A stretch of DNA of 37,114 nucleotides from Burkholderia sp. E7m39 (lineage in GTDB: Bacteria > Pseudomonadota > Gammaproteobacteria > Burkholderiales > Burkholderiaceae): NCBI GenBank assembly GCA_001319865.1, contig BBSL01000039.1, forward strand, positions 1 to 37,114, given 5' to 3'. The translations under genes were made by a program, and so were the position numbers. This document shows, in pieces, positions 1-9,155 of the stretch. Under the pieces are notes generated by a model that was not told where the DNA came from, ran no database searches, and worked only from the letters and a program-made list of their open reading frames with translations. How positions within the stretch are numbered: the stretch's first letter is position 1; every line of letters begins with the position of its first letter.

Positions 1-1
1 C

Positions 2-577
2 CAGATCGGCCAGCTGACGACCGCACAGGTCGCGGGCCTGAGCACGACGCAGTTGTCGGCCCTGACCTCGACGCAGGTTCAACAGCTCACCACGGCCGAC
101 ATCAAGGCCATGAGCGGCTCTCAAGTTGCGTCGGGTCTCGGCACCGCGGGCATTGCGTCGCTGAGCACGAACCAGGTGCAATCGCTGAGCACGTCGACGC
201 TGAACGCGCTGTCCTCGGACCAGCTCGCTACGCTGCAGGTCAGCGCGCTGACGACCGCCCAGGTCGCGGGCCTGAACACCACTCAGGTCTCGAATCTCGG
301 CTCGTCGCAGATCTCGAACCTGAGCTCGTCGGAAGTCAAGGCGCTCGGTTCGGCTCAGGTCGGCGCTATTTCGACCTCGGCGCTGGCAGGTCTTGGCAGC
401 GCCGCGCTCCAGAGCCTGACGACGGCGCAAATCGCGGGTCTGACCAACGATCAGCTACTGAACGGTCTGAGCACGACGCAGATGAACGAGCTGACCACGC
501 AGCAGGTCAATTCGCTCACGGCGGCGCAGCTCGCAGGTCTCACCAGCGATCAGCTCCAGGCGCTGAATATTCACTAA
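2..577 (+). CDS. C-terminal part of a Ser/Thr-rich octad-repeat protein (partial)
   Basis: The frame is open to the left edge of the window, so this is the 3' end of a longer gene that ends at the TAA at 575-577. The roughly 190 visible residues are almost entirely an eight-residue repeat of the form (T/S)-T-x-Q-(V/L/I)-x-x-L, about two dozen copies, closing with the short tail LQALNIH. There is no membrane segment or catalytic motif. Regular Leu and Val spacing suggests a solenoid or stacked-strand structure. Proteins with such repeats are often auto-labelled heme utilization or adhesin proteins, but nothing here shows heme binding. Many Ser and Thr residues next to an O-GlcNAc-transferase-type gene make it a conceivable glycosylation substrate (inference). 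The TTG at 53 is not a credible start because the repeat continues upstream of it. Confidence 0.8.
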   Translation, partial: QIGQLTTAQVAGLSTTQLSALTSTQVQQLTTADIKAMSGSQVASGLGTAGIASLSTNQVQSLSTSTLNALSSDQLATLQVSALTTAQVAGLNTTQVSNLGSSQISNLSSSEVKALGSAQVGAISTSALAGLGSAALQSLTTAQIAGLTNDQLLNGLSTTQMNELTTQQVNSLTAAQLAGLTSDQLQALNIH

Positions 578-611
578 GCGCCGGCGCATACGACCCGTCC
601 TGTCCCCGCAA

Positions 612-637
612 GGGCCGTGCTGCGGTACGCACGGCCC
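612..637 (+). other. Perfect 9-bp stem-loop downstream of the repeat gene
   Basis: The arms at 612-620 and 629-637 (GGGCCGTGC and its complement) enclose an 8-nt loop, 35 bases after the stop of the repeat protein. No T-run follows, so alone it is not an intrinsic terminator. It lies ahead of the strong terminator at 704-747 and may protect or help end the transcript. Confidence 0.45.
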
Positions 638-703
638 GCTCGCGGGTGCGGAAGGGCCGCGTGAAAAAATGTATCGATAGCGCTACAGCAATTTGTGTAC
701 AAC

Positions 704-747
704 AGGCCAAACGTACCGTAGTGCGCGGTATGCTTGGCCTTTTTCTT
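704..747 (+). terminator. Rho-independent terminator of the octad-repeat gene
   Basis: A 15-bp stem (704-718 with 726-740) has one mismatch and one G-U pair, a 7-nt loop, and runs directly into TTTTTCTT. This is a textbook intrinsic terminator 127 bp after the repeat-protein stop. It also rules out the TTG at 734 as the start of the next gene, since that codon sits inside the terminator arm. Confidence 0.88.
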
Positions 748-805
748 GAGCAGGAAACAGCCGATTCGGCGAGTGTCCGGCAACGACTGGTCATCCTATC
801 CACCT

Positions 806-2632
806 ATGTCTTCATTAACGAATTTGGCCGATACCGGTTATTCCGGCAAGATCGTGGCGGCTTGGCGGGCCGGCCTTAGCGTCAACGACGTCGTCAGCAG
901 CGCCGCCGAACTGGGCGCAGCGGGCCAGCATGAGCTGGCCGCCGTGTTGTACCAGACCTGGCTCGCACGCAACACCACACCGTTCAATCATCTCGTGCTC
1001 TTCAATCTCGGCGCGAGCTACAACGCACTCGGGTTGATCGAGGAAGCCAAGAGCGCGTTCCTGCGGGTCGTGGAGCTTGCGCCTTCCTTCGCGCAGGCGC
1101 ATTCGAACCTCGCCATCATTTACGAAAGACTCGACAAGATCGATTCCGCGATCGCGGAATGGATGTGGGTCGCCAACACCGTCTCGCCAAACGACGAGTC
1201 GAATGCGCCGCTGCGCATCCAGGCGATCAACAATCTCGGCCGCCTGCATGAAAACCGCCGCAGTTTCGGCGAGGCGATCGAGTGGCTCACGAAGAGCCTC
1301 GAAATCAATCCGACGCAGCCCGACGTGCTCCATCACCTCGTGTTCCTTCGCGCGCGCACTTGCTCATGGCCTGTCTATGTGTCGCTGCCGGGCGTCGATC
1401 CCGACCTGATGCGTCGCTCGACGTCCGCACTGGGGATGATTTCGCAGTCGGACGATCTCGACGAACAACTCGCCGCCGCACGCCATTACGTGGCGACCAA
1501 GCTCAATTGCGAGGTGCCCGCGCTCGCGGAAAAGAAGAGCTATGGGCACAAGAAGATTCGCATCGGCTACTTGTCGTCGGACTTCTGCCTGCACCCGATC
1601 TCCATGCTCGCGGCAGAACTGTTCGAGCTGCACGATCGCAAGCGCTTCGAAGTCTACGGATTCTGCTGGACGAAAGAAGACGGCTCGGCGCTGCGCCAAC
1701 GCGTAATTCGGGGCATGGATCACTTCGAGCGCATCAACGGCATGAGCGACGAAGAAGCCGCCCATCTGATCCGCAAGCACGAGATCGACATCCTCGTCGA
1801 CCTGCACGGCCAGACGCTCGGCGCGCGCCCGCAGATTCTCGCCTCGCGGCCCGCACCCGTGCAGATCACCTATCTCGGCCTTGTGGCGACTACGGGCTTC
1901 CCGTTTATCGACTACGTGATTGCCGACCAGTACGTGATTCCCAAGGATGCGGCGAAGTACTACACCGAGAAGCCGATCTATATGCCGGACGTCTATCAGG
2001 TCAGCGACCGCAAGCGCGTGATCGCCCCTGCGCCTGCGCGCAAGGATTGCGGCCTGCCCGAAGACGGCGTCGTGTTCTGCTCGTTCAACAACAACTTCAA
2101 GTACACGCCGGAAGTCTTCGACGTCTGGATGCGTATTCTCGACCGGGTGCCGGGCAGTGTGCTGTGGCTGCTCGCGGACAACACGTGGGCCGAAGCGAAT
2201 CTGCGGCGGGAAGCCGAGAAGCGCGGCGTCGATCCGAAGCGGATCGTGTTTGCAACGCGTGCCGCGCCGGAGCACTACCTCGCGCGCTACCTCGTAGCCG
2301 ACGTGTTCCTCGACACGTTCCCGTTCAACGCAGGCACGACCGCAAACGACGCCCTGTGGGCCGGACTGCCGCTTCTTACCTGCTCGGGGCAATCTTTCGC
2401 TTCGCGCATGGCGGGCGCGCTCCTCACCGCGGCCGGAATGGAAGAGTTGATCACGCGTAACTGGCAAGAGTACGAAGACAAGGCCGTCGCACTCGCAAAG
2501 GCGCCCAAGGAATTGCGCCATTTGCGCGCCAGGCTCGCCGAGGTCAAGGAAAGCGGTGTGTTGTATGACATTCCGAAGTTCGTTCACAACCTCGAGAAGC
2601 AGTTCAAGCGCGTCCTGGCAAAGCTCGACTGA
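806..2632 (+). CDS. SPINDLY-type O-linked GlcNAc transferase, TPR plus GT41 (first copy)
   Basis: This 608-residue protein has TPR-like helices at about residues 40-190 (NLGASYNALG, then NNLGRLHENR), followed by a GT41-type catalytic half starting at KIRIGYLSSDF. The family transfers a sugar, classically GlcNAc from UDP-GlcNAc, to Ser/Thr hydroxyls of cytoplasmic proteins. The His-Pro pair at residue 263 and the Lys in NNNFKYTPE (about residue 432) match the conserved catalytic and nucleotide-binding positions, so it looks active. The frame extends upstream to a TTG at 734, but that lies in the preceding terminator. The ATG at 806 is preferred, although no strong Shine-Dalgarno sequence is visible. 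It is less similar to the two copies at 15060 and 16874 than those are to each other. The acceptor protein is not identifiable; flagellin is the leading guess by location. Confidence 0.88.
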   Translation: MSSLTNLADTGYSGKIVAAWRAGLSVNDVVSSAAELGAAGQHELAAVLYQTWLARNTTPFNHLVLFNLGASYNALGLIEEAKSAFLRVVELAPSFAQAHSNLAIIYERLDKIDSAIAEWMWVANTVSPNDESNAPLRIQAINNLGRLHENRRSFGEAIEWLTKSLEINPTQPDVLHHLVFLRARTCSWPVYVSLPGVDPDLMRRSTSALGMISQSDDLDEQLAAARHYVATKLNCEVPALAEKKSYGHKKIRIGYLSSDFCLHPISMLAAELFELHDRKRFEVYGFCWTKEDGSALRQRVIRGMDHFERINGMSDEEAAHLIRKHEIDILVDLHGQTLGARPQILASRPAPVQITYLGLVATTGFPFIDYVIADQYVIPKDAAKYYTEKPIYMPDVYQVSDRKRVIAPAPARKDCGLPEDGVVFCSFNNNFKYTPEVFDVWMRILDRVPGSVLWLLADNTWAEANLRREAEKRGVDPKRIVFATRAAPEHYLARYLVADVFLDTFPFNAGTTANDALWAGLPLLTCSGQSFASRMAGALLTAAGMEELITRNWQEYEDKAVALAKAPKELRHLRARLAEVKESGVLYDIPKFVHNLEKQFKRVLAKLD

Positions 2633-2667
2633 TGCGCCGCGCGCGACGCGGCACGCAGCCTGTTCCG

Positions 2668-2695
2668 CCGCCGCCACAGCCATGCTGTGCGGCGG
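2668..2695 (+). other. Stem-loop after the first SPINDLY gene
   Basis: The arms at 2668-2680 and 2684-2695 pair over 12 bp with one bulged C and a 3-nt loop, 35 bases after the stop. No T-run follows. The rest of the 243-bp gap to the next gene shows no convincing gene or promoter. It could be an mRNA end or processing hairpin. Confidence 0.4.
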
Positions 2696-2875
2696 TAATC
2701 GCACCACCGCTTCCTGCCGACCTTCATCGCTTAAACAGGCGGCAAAAGTCGCCGCTGTTCACCGGACCGCCAAACCGTGCGCGGTTCTATTCTGTTGCAA
2801 GTCAAATAGTCTCGAAGCGATACCGCGCGCGAATTCGACGAGCCGTCGAACTCGCGATCGCATCACACTCAACAG

Positions 2876-3676
2876 ATGAAAGCATTGCCCTTCTTTTCCG
2901 TCATTGTGCCGACGCACAAACGAGCGAGGCTGTTGCGCCGCGCGTTGCAGTCGATCCGCTCGCAAGCCTCGCCTGTGCCGTTCGAGGTGATCGTCGTTTC
3001 CGATGTCGTCGATGCCGCTACGGACGCCGTCTGCGCCGAGATCCTGACGGACACCGACATTTACGTGCGCCGCAACGGCATGCCGGGCCCGTCGGAGAGC
3101 CGCAATCTCGCGCTGAAGCTGGCCAAAGGCAGCTACCTGCTATTTCTCGACGACGACGACGCGTGGCATGCCGGTTGCCTCGAGCAGCTCTATGCTCAGC
3201 CGGCCGTCAAGCGAGGCGAGCCGGTGTATTTCAATTGCTCCGTGGTCAAAGAGCGCCGGCATGCGGATGGTCCCGAACAGCTCTCCGAAGTCGGCGTCGA
3301 TCTGGCGGGCTGCCTGACGGAAGGCGTCTTCGTGAAGAACCAGGTTCACATGTCGTGCTTCGCGTTGCCGAGGCCGCTGCTGGAAGGCCTTGCGTTCGAC
3401 GCATCGATGCGCGCCTATGAAGATTGGGACTTTCTGCTGTCCGTGTTCAGCCGTCAGATGCCCGTGCACGTGCCGTTTCTCGGCTCGCGCATTTTCGAAG
3501 TCGACGACGAGAGCAGCGACCGCCGTGGCAGCAGCAAGCAAGCGAACGATTACAACGCGGTACTCGACTATCTATACGTCTACCGCCGCCATGCTGCGCC
3601 GCAGCCGGCGCTGAAACAGCAGCGCGTGGAACTGCTGCAGGCCTGCGGGCTCACCCTGACTCAGGAGCTGCTGTAG
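2876..3676 (+). CDS. Family 2 glycosyltransferase
   Basis: This 266-residue protein begins with the GT-A fold signature of GT2 enzymes, PFFSVIVPTHKRARLLRRAL. About 85 residues on comes the strand LLFLDDDDAWH, whose acidic cluster coordinates metal and nucleotide-sugar. A later acidic segment, YEDWDFLL, matches the usual GT2 ED motif and base region. There is no membrane helix, so it should act in the cytoplasm on a nucleotide-sugar donor of unknown identity. The ATG at 2876 is followed at once by the conserved N-terminal strand; the ribosome site is weak. The next gene begins 52 bp after its stop on the same strand, suggesting one transcript with 3729 and 4520. The function is probably extension of a surface or protein-linked glycan. 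Confidence 0.85.
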   Translation: MKALPFFSVIVPTHKRARLLRRALQSIRSQASPVPFEVIVVSDVVDAATDAVCAEILTDTDIYVRRNGMPGPSESRNLALKLAKGSYLLFLDDDDAWHAGCLEQLYAQPAVKRGEPVYFNCSVVKERRHADGPEQLSEVGVDLAGCLTEGVFVKNQVHMSCFALPRPLLEGLAFDASMRAYEDWDFLLSVFSRQMPVHVPFLGSRIFEVDDESSDRRGSSKQANDYNAVLDYLYVYRRHAAPQPALKQQRVELLQACGLTLTQELL

Positions 3677-3728
3677 GCGCTGAGAATGATCACGCGTTCC
3701 CAAATTCGGGCGGACCACACAAGGCGCA

Positions 3729-4466
3729 ATGAACATGCAATCTCCCGCGCTATCGCGCGACGACTTCCATTCCAGTTTCGACGGACTGCAAAGCCGGACG
3801 ATCTTTTGCCTCTGGACCGGCAACGAGGTGATGTCGGCGAACAGGCTGCAGGCGATCTGGACGATCTTCAACAATACCGGCTGCTCGATCGCGCATCTGA
3901 ACGTGCATACGATCGCCGAATGGGTGAAGCCGGGATTTCCGTTGCATCCCGCGTTTCCGTATCTGAGTTCGACGCACAAGTCCGACTATCTTCGTGTCTA
4001 TCTGATGCACCACTACGGTGGCGGCTACACCGACATCAAATCTACGACGAAGCGTTGGGGACCGTTCTTCGATCGGCTCGCGGCCTCGGATCAGCTTGCG
4101 CTCGGCTATACGGAGCTGCCGCATGGCATTCCGCACGTCGCGGGCGAGTTTGGCGATTTGCTGCGCCAATCGCACGCGGAGCTAATCGGTTTGTGCGCGT
4201 TCATCTTCCGCAAAGGCACGCCGTTGACGCAACGCTGGCTAGAGCAAACCGAACAGCTGCTCGACGCCAAGCTGCCGCTGCTTCAGGCACATCCCGCGCA
4301 ACATCCACTCGATCAGACGAACGTCGTTTTGCCGAATGGAGAGACGTCCCGTTATCCGCTGCGGTGGGCGGAAATGCTCGGCGAAATTTTCCATCCGCTG
4401 ATTTTCGAATACCGGCATAAGCTGATTCGCGCGCCGATCGAGCCGGTTTTTCAGGGGTATAGGTGA
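3729..4466 (+). CDS. GT32-like sugar transferase with DXD-type motif
   Basis: This 245-residue protein starts with a short leader followed by the strand TIFCLWTGNEV. The diagnostic stretch HKSDYLRVYLMHHYGGGYTDIK resembles the capsular and Och1-like glycosyltransferases (sugar-binding DXD family). In that family the glycine-rich loop is followed by a metal-binding Asp-x-Asp; here the corresponding TDIK keeps only one Asp. The reduced motif may mean a different metal dependence. AAGG lies about five bases upstream of the ATG at 3729. The end overlaps the possible GTG of the next frame at 4463, but the better start of that gene is 4520. It sits between a GT2 and a methyltransferase in a plus-strand glycan cluster. 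Donor and acceptor are unknown. Confidence 0.75.
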   Translation: MNMQSPALSRDDFHSSFDGLQSRTIFCLWTGNEVMSANRLQAIWTIFNNTGCSIAHLNVHTIAEWVKPGFPLHPAFPYLSSTHKSDYLRVYLMHHYGGGYTDIKSTTKRWGPFFDRLAASDQLALGYTELPHGIPHVAGEFGDLLRQSHAELIGLCAFIFRKGTPLTQRWLEQTEQLLDAKLPLLQAHPAQHPLDQTNVVLPNGETSRYPLRWAEMLGEIFHPLIFEYRHKLIRAPIEPVFQGYR

Positions 4467-4519
4467 TCGCGTCATTGCGCCGATTCCCCAATACAACCAT
4501 TCGACACCAAGGAACAACG

Positions 4520-5599
4520 ATGGGGATGCATCCCAAGTTCGAAAAGGAAGAGTCATTCCTGCTTGCCGACATCCTGCTCAATCCGGAAAGGCTGGACGTC
4601 CTGCAGCAACTGATCGAGAGAAAGCTGATCTCTGGCGACAACATCAATGCGTGGGTCAGCCTGCTAGCCGCGCTGAAGATCAACTCGCCGTCATGGTTCA
4701 AGGCGATCGACCACCTCAAGCTCAGGATCGACCCGATCATCGCGGGCGGCGGCTACATCTCCGAGAAAAGTCCATTCGATATTCTGAACAATTACAAACT
4801 CGGATCTTCGGCTTTCGACAAGCATTTCTTCCACCACGAAAATTTTCGCGGCAAGACCGCGCTCGATTTCGGCTCGGGCGTATATAGGCCATTGTGCGTG
4901 GCGATCATACTTTTCGCCAACGGGTTCGACCGCGTGTACTCGTTCGAGCCTTTCGGCCTCAAGGCGGGCTTTCCGTATGCATCACTGATGCAACTCGTCA
5001 ATGAGATGCTGGTGCGTCCGTCCAGGTTCGACTTTTCCGGCATCGGCGAAGCGGAAATCCTCACGCGCTTGCGTTCACTCGATCTCCGCAACATCGATAC
5101 CTTGCTCGCGAAGCTCGGCACTAGTGAGATCGACAGCATCGACATGGGCGGCGTGTTTTTCACGAAGCTCATCGAGCGCATTCCCGAAGTCACGATCGAC
5201 GTTCATTTCAGCAACGCCGTGCTCGAGCACGTTCAGGACATGAAGCTGAGTTCGCAGATCTTCAGGAAGATCACGACTGAGAACAGCGTCGGCTATCACC
5301 TCGTGGACTACTTGGACCACCGCTACTACGACGACAACAGCCTGTCCCCGTTTGAAAAGTATTACGACGGTGTTCTCGACGAGATCAACGGCATGACGCC
5401 GTCCGAGCTGGAAGGCGCCTTCATCGAAGACGCCTGGTTGCTTCGCAAACTGACGCTTTACGTCGTGCCTGAAGCGCATTTCAGCAACGAAAAGCGGAGC
5501 ATCATCGACCGCTATTCGAAATACCCTGCTGAAGAGCTCAGACAGCACGTCAACTGCTACGAGTTCAGGAAGACAACTCAGGTCGCGCTCGCAGCCTGA
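4520..5599 (+). CDS. SAM-dependent methyltransferase-like protein
   Basis: This 359-residue protein contains the class I methyltransferase motif I, TALDFGSGVYRP, at about residues 113-124. The segment SNAVLEHV, about 125 residues further on, matches the Methyltransf_11-type motif found after the last acidic strand. The first ~110 residues are helical and not recognisable. The frame can be opened at a GTG at 4463, but the ATG at 4520 has AAGGA seven bases upstream and is chosen. The C-terminal third (about residues 260-359) is rich in Tyr and acidic residues and has no clear family. Its place after two glycosyltransferases suggests O-methylation of a sugar or sugar intermediate; this is inferred from context. 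Confidence 0.72.
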   Translation: MGMHPKFEKEESFLLADILLNPERLDVLQQLIERKLISGDNINAWVSLLAALKINSPSWFKAIDHLKLRIDPIIAGGGYISEKSPFDILNNYKLGSSAFDKHFFHHENFRGKTALDFGSGVYRPLCVAIILFANGFDRVYSFEPFGLKAGFPYASLMQLVNEMLVRPSRFDFSGIGEAEILTRLRSLDLRNIDTLLAKLGTSEIDSIDMGGVFFTKLIERIPEVTIDVHFSNAVLEHVQDMKLSSQIFRKITTENSVGYHLVDYLDHRYYDDNSLSPFEKYYDGVLDEINGMTPSELEGAFIEDAWLLRKLTLYVVPEAHFSNEKRSIIDRYSKYPAEELRQHVNCYEFRKTTQVALAA

Positions 5600-5617
5600 C
5601 GCGGACGCCGGGTGGCG

Positions 5618-5644
5618 GCGGCGCGAGCGCCTGGCTCGCGCCGC
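5618..5644 (+). terminator. Strong GC-rich stem-loop ending the first glycan block
   Basis: A perfect 10-bp stem (5618-5627 with 5635-5644) with a 7-nt loop starts 19 bases after the methyltransferase stop. A pyrimidine-rich run follows (CTTCTCTCG) rather than a clean T-tract. It is likely a terminator or 3'-end hairpin separating this block from cysD, but efficiency is uncertain. Confidence 0.55.
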
Positions 5645-5729
5645 TGGCCTTCTCTCGATCTTTGCATGACATCGCAGCGACATTACCTATCTGTCGTAAT
5701 ACGCGGAATTCTCCCCTCTTATTCGCGAA

Positions 5730-5756
5730 TTGAAGCCTTGCAGGCGGCGGTATAAC
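5730..5756 (+). promoter_or_regulatory. Candidate sigma-70 promoter for cysD-cysNC
   Basis: TTGAAG at 5730-5735 and TATAAC at 5751-5756 are good matches to the -35 and -10 boxes, but the 15-bp spacer is shorter than usual. The site sits 38 bp before the cysD start and after the preceding stem-loop, as expected for a separate transcript. Confidence 0.4.
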
Positions 5757-5793
5757 GTCTTGGATAGGACAAGCGCATATTGCGACACACAAG

Positions 5794-7245
5794 ATGAACA
5801 CCATTGACCTCGCGGGACTGGATGCCGAGTGCGTCTGGGACATCGGACTGGCCTACGAGCATCTGAAGGGGCTCGGTCGCGCTGATAGTAAGCGTACGGC
5901 CGAGCGTCGCCTGAACGATCTGGGTTTGCTGCCGCCCGAGCTAGGCGCGGAGCGTCTTCGCGACGAATTGGACCGACCGCCCAATACGCTGGTGCTGAAT
6001 TGGGCGATCGACCTGGCGCGCAGCCGGCGGGAGCGGGTGTTGTTCGCGCAGTGGGGAAACCTGCCGGACGGTCAGGCATGCCTGCATGCAAATGATGCCC
6101 GCGGCGCGCGGTTCTGGATGCCGGTGCCGGACGGTGACCAACGCGCCCTCGCCACGGACGCGCTGCGGCAGCTCGCGCGGCATATCGGCAAGCCGCTTGC
6201 GGTGTTTCCGCACGGCGAACTGGTGGGCCATCTGCGCCACCTGGGCAATGGCGATCCCGTAGAAAACGTCCGCCTGACGCCCCAGGCCTATGCGCCCGTG
6301 TTCGACGAAGCTGCTTCATCGATGCGAGCGGCGCAGCCGCGCCGGCCGCTGTCCCCGCATCTGCGAGCGCTTGAGGCCGAGAGCATCCACATCATCAGGG
6401 AAGCGGCCGCTGAAGCGCGCAACCCTGCGATGCTCTATTCGATCGGCAAGGACAGCGGCGTGATGCTACATCTGGCGCGCAAGGCGTTTTATCCGGCGCC
6501 GCCGCCATTCCCGCTGCTGCATGTCGACACGCGCTGGAAGTTCCAGGAAATGTATCTGTTCCGTGATTACATGGCGCGCGAAAGCGGGATGAGGCTGGAG
6601 GTCTATACGAACCCCGAGGCGATCGGGAAAGACATCAATCCTTTCGATCACGGCTCCGCGCTGCATACCGACATCACGAAGACGGAAGGTCTCAAGCAGG
6701 CGCTCGGCCTTCACGGGTTCGATGTCGTGTTCGGCGGCGCACGGCGCGACGAAGAAAAGTCGCGTGCGAAGGAACGGGTGTTCTCGTTTCGGACTGCGAC
6801 GCATCGTTGGGACCCGAAAAACCAGCGCCCCGAACTCTGGAACCTGTACAACACGCGCAAGCACGCCAGCGAAAGCATCCGCGTGTTTCCGCTGTCGAAC
6901 TGGACCGAACTCGACATCTGGCAATACATTTACCACGAGAGTATTCCCGTCGTGCCGCTGTACTTTTCGCAACTGCGCGCAGTCGTGGTGCGCCCGGAAA
7001 TGATCATGATGGTCGACGACGCGCGTTGCCGCCTGCAGCCGGGTGACGAGATCCAGCTTCGCAAAGTGCGTTTTCGCACGCTGGGCTGCTATCCCCTGAC
7101 GGGAGCCGTCGAATCCGATGCTCGCACGGTCGAGGACATCCTGCTCGAATTGATTCATGCGCGCCAGTCCGAACGGCAGGGGCGCCGCATCGACGCCGAT
7201 AGTGCGAGCAGCATGGAAAAGAAGAAGCAGGAGGGGTACTTCTGA
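5794..7245 (+). CDS. cysD: Sulfate adenylyltransferase subunit 2 (CysD/NodP type) with long N-terminal extension
   Basis: ATP sulfurylase small subunit: with CysN it makes adenosine 5'-phosphosulfate from sulfate and ATP. The CysD core begins near residue 180 ([20 protein letters not shown]). It carries the PP-loop variant [18 protein letters not shown] at about residue 214, then the family block [20 protein letters not shown] and the C-terminal GYF ending. Ordinary CysD has about 300 residues; this one has 483. The extra ~175 N-terminal residues (with an [10 protein letters not shown] helix and [10 protein letters not shown] strand) match no domain I recognise. An internal ATG at 6322 would give a normal-length protein but has no ribosome site, so the long form is preferred. 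It overlaps cysNC by one base (TGATG), implying translational coupling. Next to glycosyltransferases and a sulfotransferase it resembles nodPQ more than assimilatory cysDN. Confidence 0.9.
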   Translation: MNTIDLAGLDAECVWDIGLAYEHLKGLGRADSKRTAERRLNDLGLLPPELGAERLRDELDRPPNTLVLNWAIDLARSRRERVLFAQWGNLPDGQACLHANDARGARFWMPVPDGDQRALATDALRQLARHIGKPLAVFPHGELVGHLRHLGNGDPVENVRLTPQAYAPVFDEAASSMRAAQPRRPLSPHLRALEAESIHIIREAAAEARNPAMLYSIGKDSGVMLHLARKAFYPAPPPFPLLHVDTRWKFQEMYLFRDYMARESGMRLEVYTNPEAIGKDINPFDHGSALHTDITKTEGLKQALGLHGFDVVFGGARRDEEKSRAKERVFSFRTATHRWDPKNQRPELWNLYNTRKHASESIRVFPLSNWTELDIWQYIYHESIPVVPLYFSQLRAVVVRPEMIMMVDDARCRLQPGDEIQLRKVRFRTLGCYPLTGAVESDARTVEDILLELIHARQSERQGRRIDADSASSMEKKKQEGYF

Positions 7246-9155
7246 TGGTTCAGGCGAAAAAAAGCGGCCGGAACGCGCTGGAGCAGGCGGGGGACGGGGG
7301 CGAGAGCCTCGACGAGTGGTTCGACCAGCAGTCCCGTCAGGACCGCTTGCGCTTCATCACCTGCGGTAGCGTGGACGATGGCAAGAGCACGCTGATCGGC
7401 CGCTTGCTGTGGGAGTCACGGCATATATTCGACGATCAGCTCGCGGCGCTGGAGGCCGATTCGCGCCGGCACGGCACGCAGGGCAACGAGATTGATTTCG
7501 CGTTGCTGGTGGACGGGCTGGCCGCCGAGCGCGAGCAGGGCATTACAATCGACGTCGCCTATCGGTTCTTCGCGACGCCGCGACGCAAGTTCATCGTGGC
7601 GGATACGCCCGGACACGAGCAGTACACGCGCAACATGGTGACGGGCGCATCGACGGCGGACGTTGCAATTCTGCTGGTCGACGCGCGCCATGGTGTACAG
7701 ACACAAACACGGCGCCACGCTTACCTCGCGTCGCTCGTCGGCATCCGTCACGTGGTGCTGGCGATCAACAAGATGGACCTTGTGAACTACAGCGAGACCG
7801 TCTGCGAAGCGATCGACCGGACCTTTGCCGACTACGCGGCGACCTTCGGCTTCGATAGCATCACGGCGATTCCACTGTCGGCGCTGGAGGGCGACAACAT
7901 CACGGGGCGTTCCGTCAGAATGCCGTGGTACCAGGGGCCGACACTGATCGGTTATCTGGAAACCGTTGAAGTACGGTCGAAGACGGATGGACGCTTCATT
8001 TTCCCTGTGCAGTGGGTCAACCGTCCGCATGCGGACTTTCGGGGTTTCAGCGGCACGGTGTCAGCGGGCAGCGTGTCCGTCGGCGATGGCTTGCGCGTGA
8101 CGGCTTCGGGACAGGTCGCCCTCGTGCAACGCATAGTGACCATGGATGGCGCGCGGCAGCGCGCGGACCTCGGCGATGCGGTCACGCTCGTGCTCGACCG
8201 GGAGATCGACGCGTCGCGCGGCGACGTGCTTTCGTATGCGGACCAGCCGCTGGAGATGACGGACCAGTTCGAGGCGACGCTCGTATGGATGCACGAAGAT
8301 GCCGGGCTGGTGGCGCGGACCTACGACCTGAAGCTCGGGCATCAATGGGCTGGCGCGTCGATCACGGCGATCAAATATCGGGTCGACGTGAACACGATGG
8401 CGCGCGAATCGTGGCGGCAGCTCGGGTTGAACGACATCGCGGTCTGCAACGTCGCGCTCAGCCGGCCGGTGGCATTCGATTCGTACGAGCGCTCCCGCGC
8501 GCTTGGCGGATTTATCCTCGTCGATAAATTCACCCACGCAACCGTCGCGGCCGGGATGATTCGCCACAACTTGCGCCGTGCGCAGAACGTGCATCGCCAG
8601 GCACTGAGCATCACGCGTGAAGACCGCGAGCGGCTCAACGGACATCGCGGCAAGGTGCTGTGGTTCACAGGACTGTCGGGCTCGGGCAAATCGACGCTCG
8701 CCAATATGGTCGAAAAGGCGCTGCATGCGAAGGGGCTCCGCACTTACATCCTCGACGGCGACAATGTCCGCCAAGGCTTGAATCGCGACCTTGGGTTCAC
8801 TGACGCGGATCGCGTCGAGAATATTCGGCGGATCGCGGAGGTAGCGAAGCTAATGATGGATGCAGGGTTGATCGTGATGACTGCATTCATCTCGCCGTTT
8901 CATCAGGAGCGCGAAGCGGCCCGACAACTGATCGGCGCCGACAACTTCGTCGAAATCTTCGTCAACACGCCGCTCGAGGTGTGCGAGCAGCGCGACCCGA
9001 AGGGGCTCTATCGCAAGGCACGCAGCGGCGCGATCCCGAACATGACGGGGATCAATAGCCCTTACGAGACTCCGCTATGTGCAGACATCGAAGTCGATGG
9101 CGGCAGCGCGGAACTCGCTGGACAGGTCGAGAAAATATTGACGATGCTGGCTTAG
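7245..9155 (+). CDS. cysNC: Bifunctional sulfate adenylyltransferase subunit 1 / APS kinase (CysN-CysC, NodQ-like)
   Basis: This 636-residue fusion drives PAPS synthesis. The CysN part is a translation-factor-like GTPase: P-loop GSVDDGKS at residues 41-48, the switch block [17 protein letters not shown], the NKMDL guanine motif and SALEG. From about residue 460 the CysC APS kinase part follows, with P-loop GLSGSGKST near residue 475, [15 protein letters not shown] and the [10 protein letters not shown] block. GTP hydrolysis powers ATP sulfurylation by the CysD partner, and the kinase then phosphorylates APS to PAPS. The start ATG shares a base with the cysD stop and has a strong AGGAGGGG site at 7229-7236. 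Its TAG overlaps the TAA of the convergent gene. The fused form is that used for sulfation in rhizobia (NodQ), though similar fusions also serve assimilation. Confidence 0.94.
   Translation: MVQAKKSGRNALEQAGDGGESLDEWFDQQSRQDRLRFITCGSVDDGKSTLIGRLLWESRHIFDDQLAALEADSRRHGTQGNEIDFALLVDGLAAEREQGITIDVAYRFFATPRRKFIVADTPGHEQYTRNMVTGASTADVAILLVDARHGVQTQTRRHAYLASLVGIRHVVLAINKMDLVNYSETVCEAIDRTFADYAATFGFDSITAIPLSALEGDNITGRSVRMPWYQGPTLIGYLETVEVRSKTDGRFIFPVQWVNRPHADFRGFSGTVSAGSVSVGDGLRVTASGQVALVQRIVTMDGARQRADLGDAVTLVLDREIDASRGDVLSYADQPLEMTDQFEATLVWMHEDAGLVARTYDLKLGHQWAGASITAIKYRVDVNTMARESWRQLGLNDIAVCNVALSRPVAFDSYERSRALGGFILVDKFTHATVAAGMIRHNLRRAQNVHRQALSITREDRERLNGHRGKVLWFTGLSGSGKSTLANMVEKALHAKGLRTYILDGDNVRQGLNRDLGFTDADRVENIRRIAEVAKLMMDAGLIVMTAFISPFHQEREAARQLIGADNFVEIFVNTPLEVCEQRDPKGLYRKARSGAIPNMTGINSPYETPLCADIEVDGGSAELAGQVEKILTMLA

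Noticed and set aside
734..805. TTG start extending the first SPINDLY protein by 24 residues
   Set aside because: It lies inside a Rho-independent terminator arm, and the added residues have no TPR character.
1364..2707. 447-codon minus-strand ORF opposite the first SPINDLY gene
   Set aside because: Shadow frame; the sense strand has a full GT41 protein with catalytic residues.
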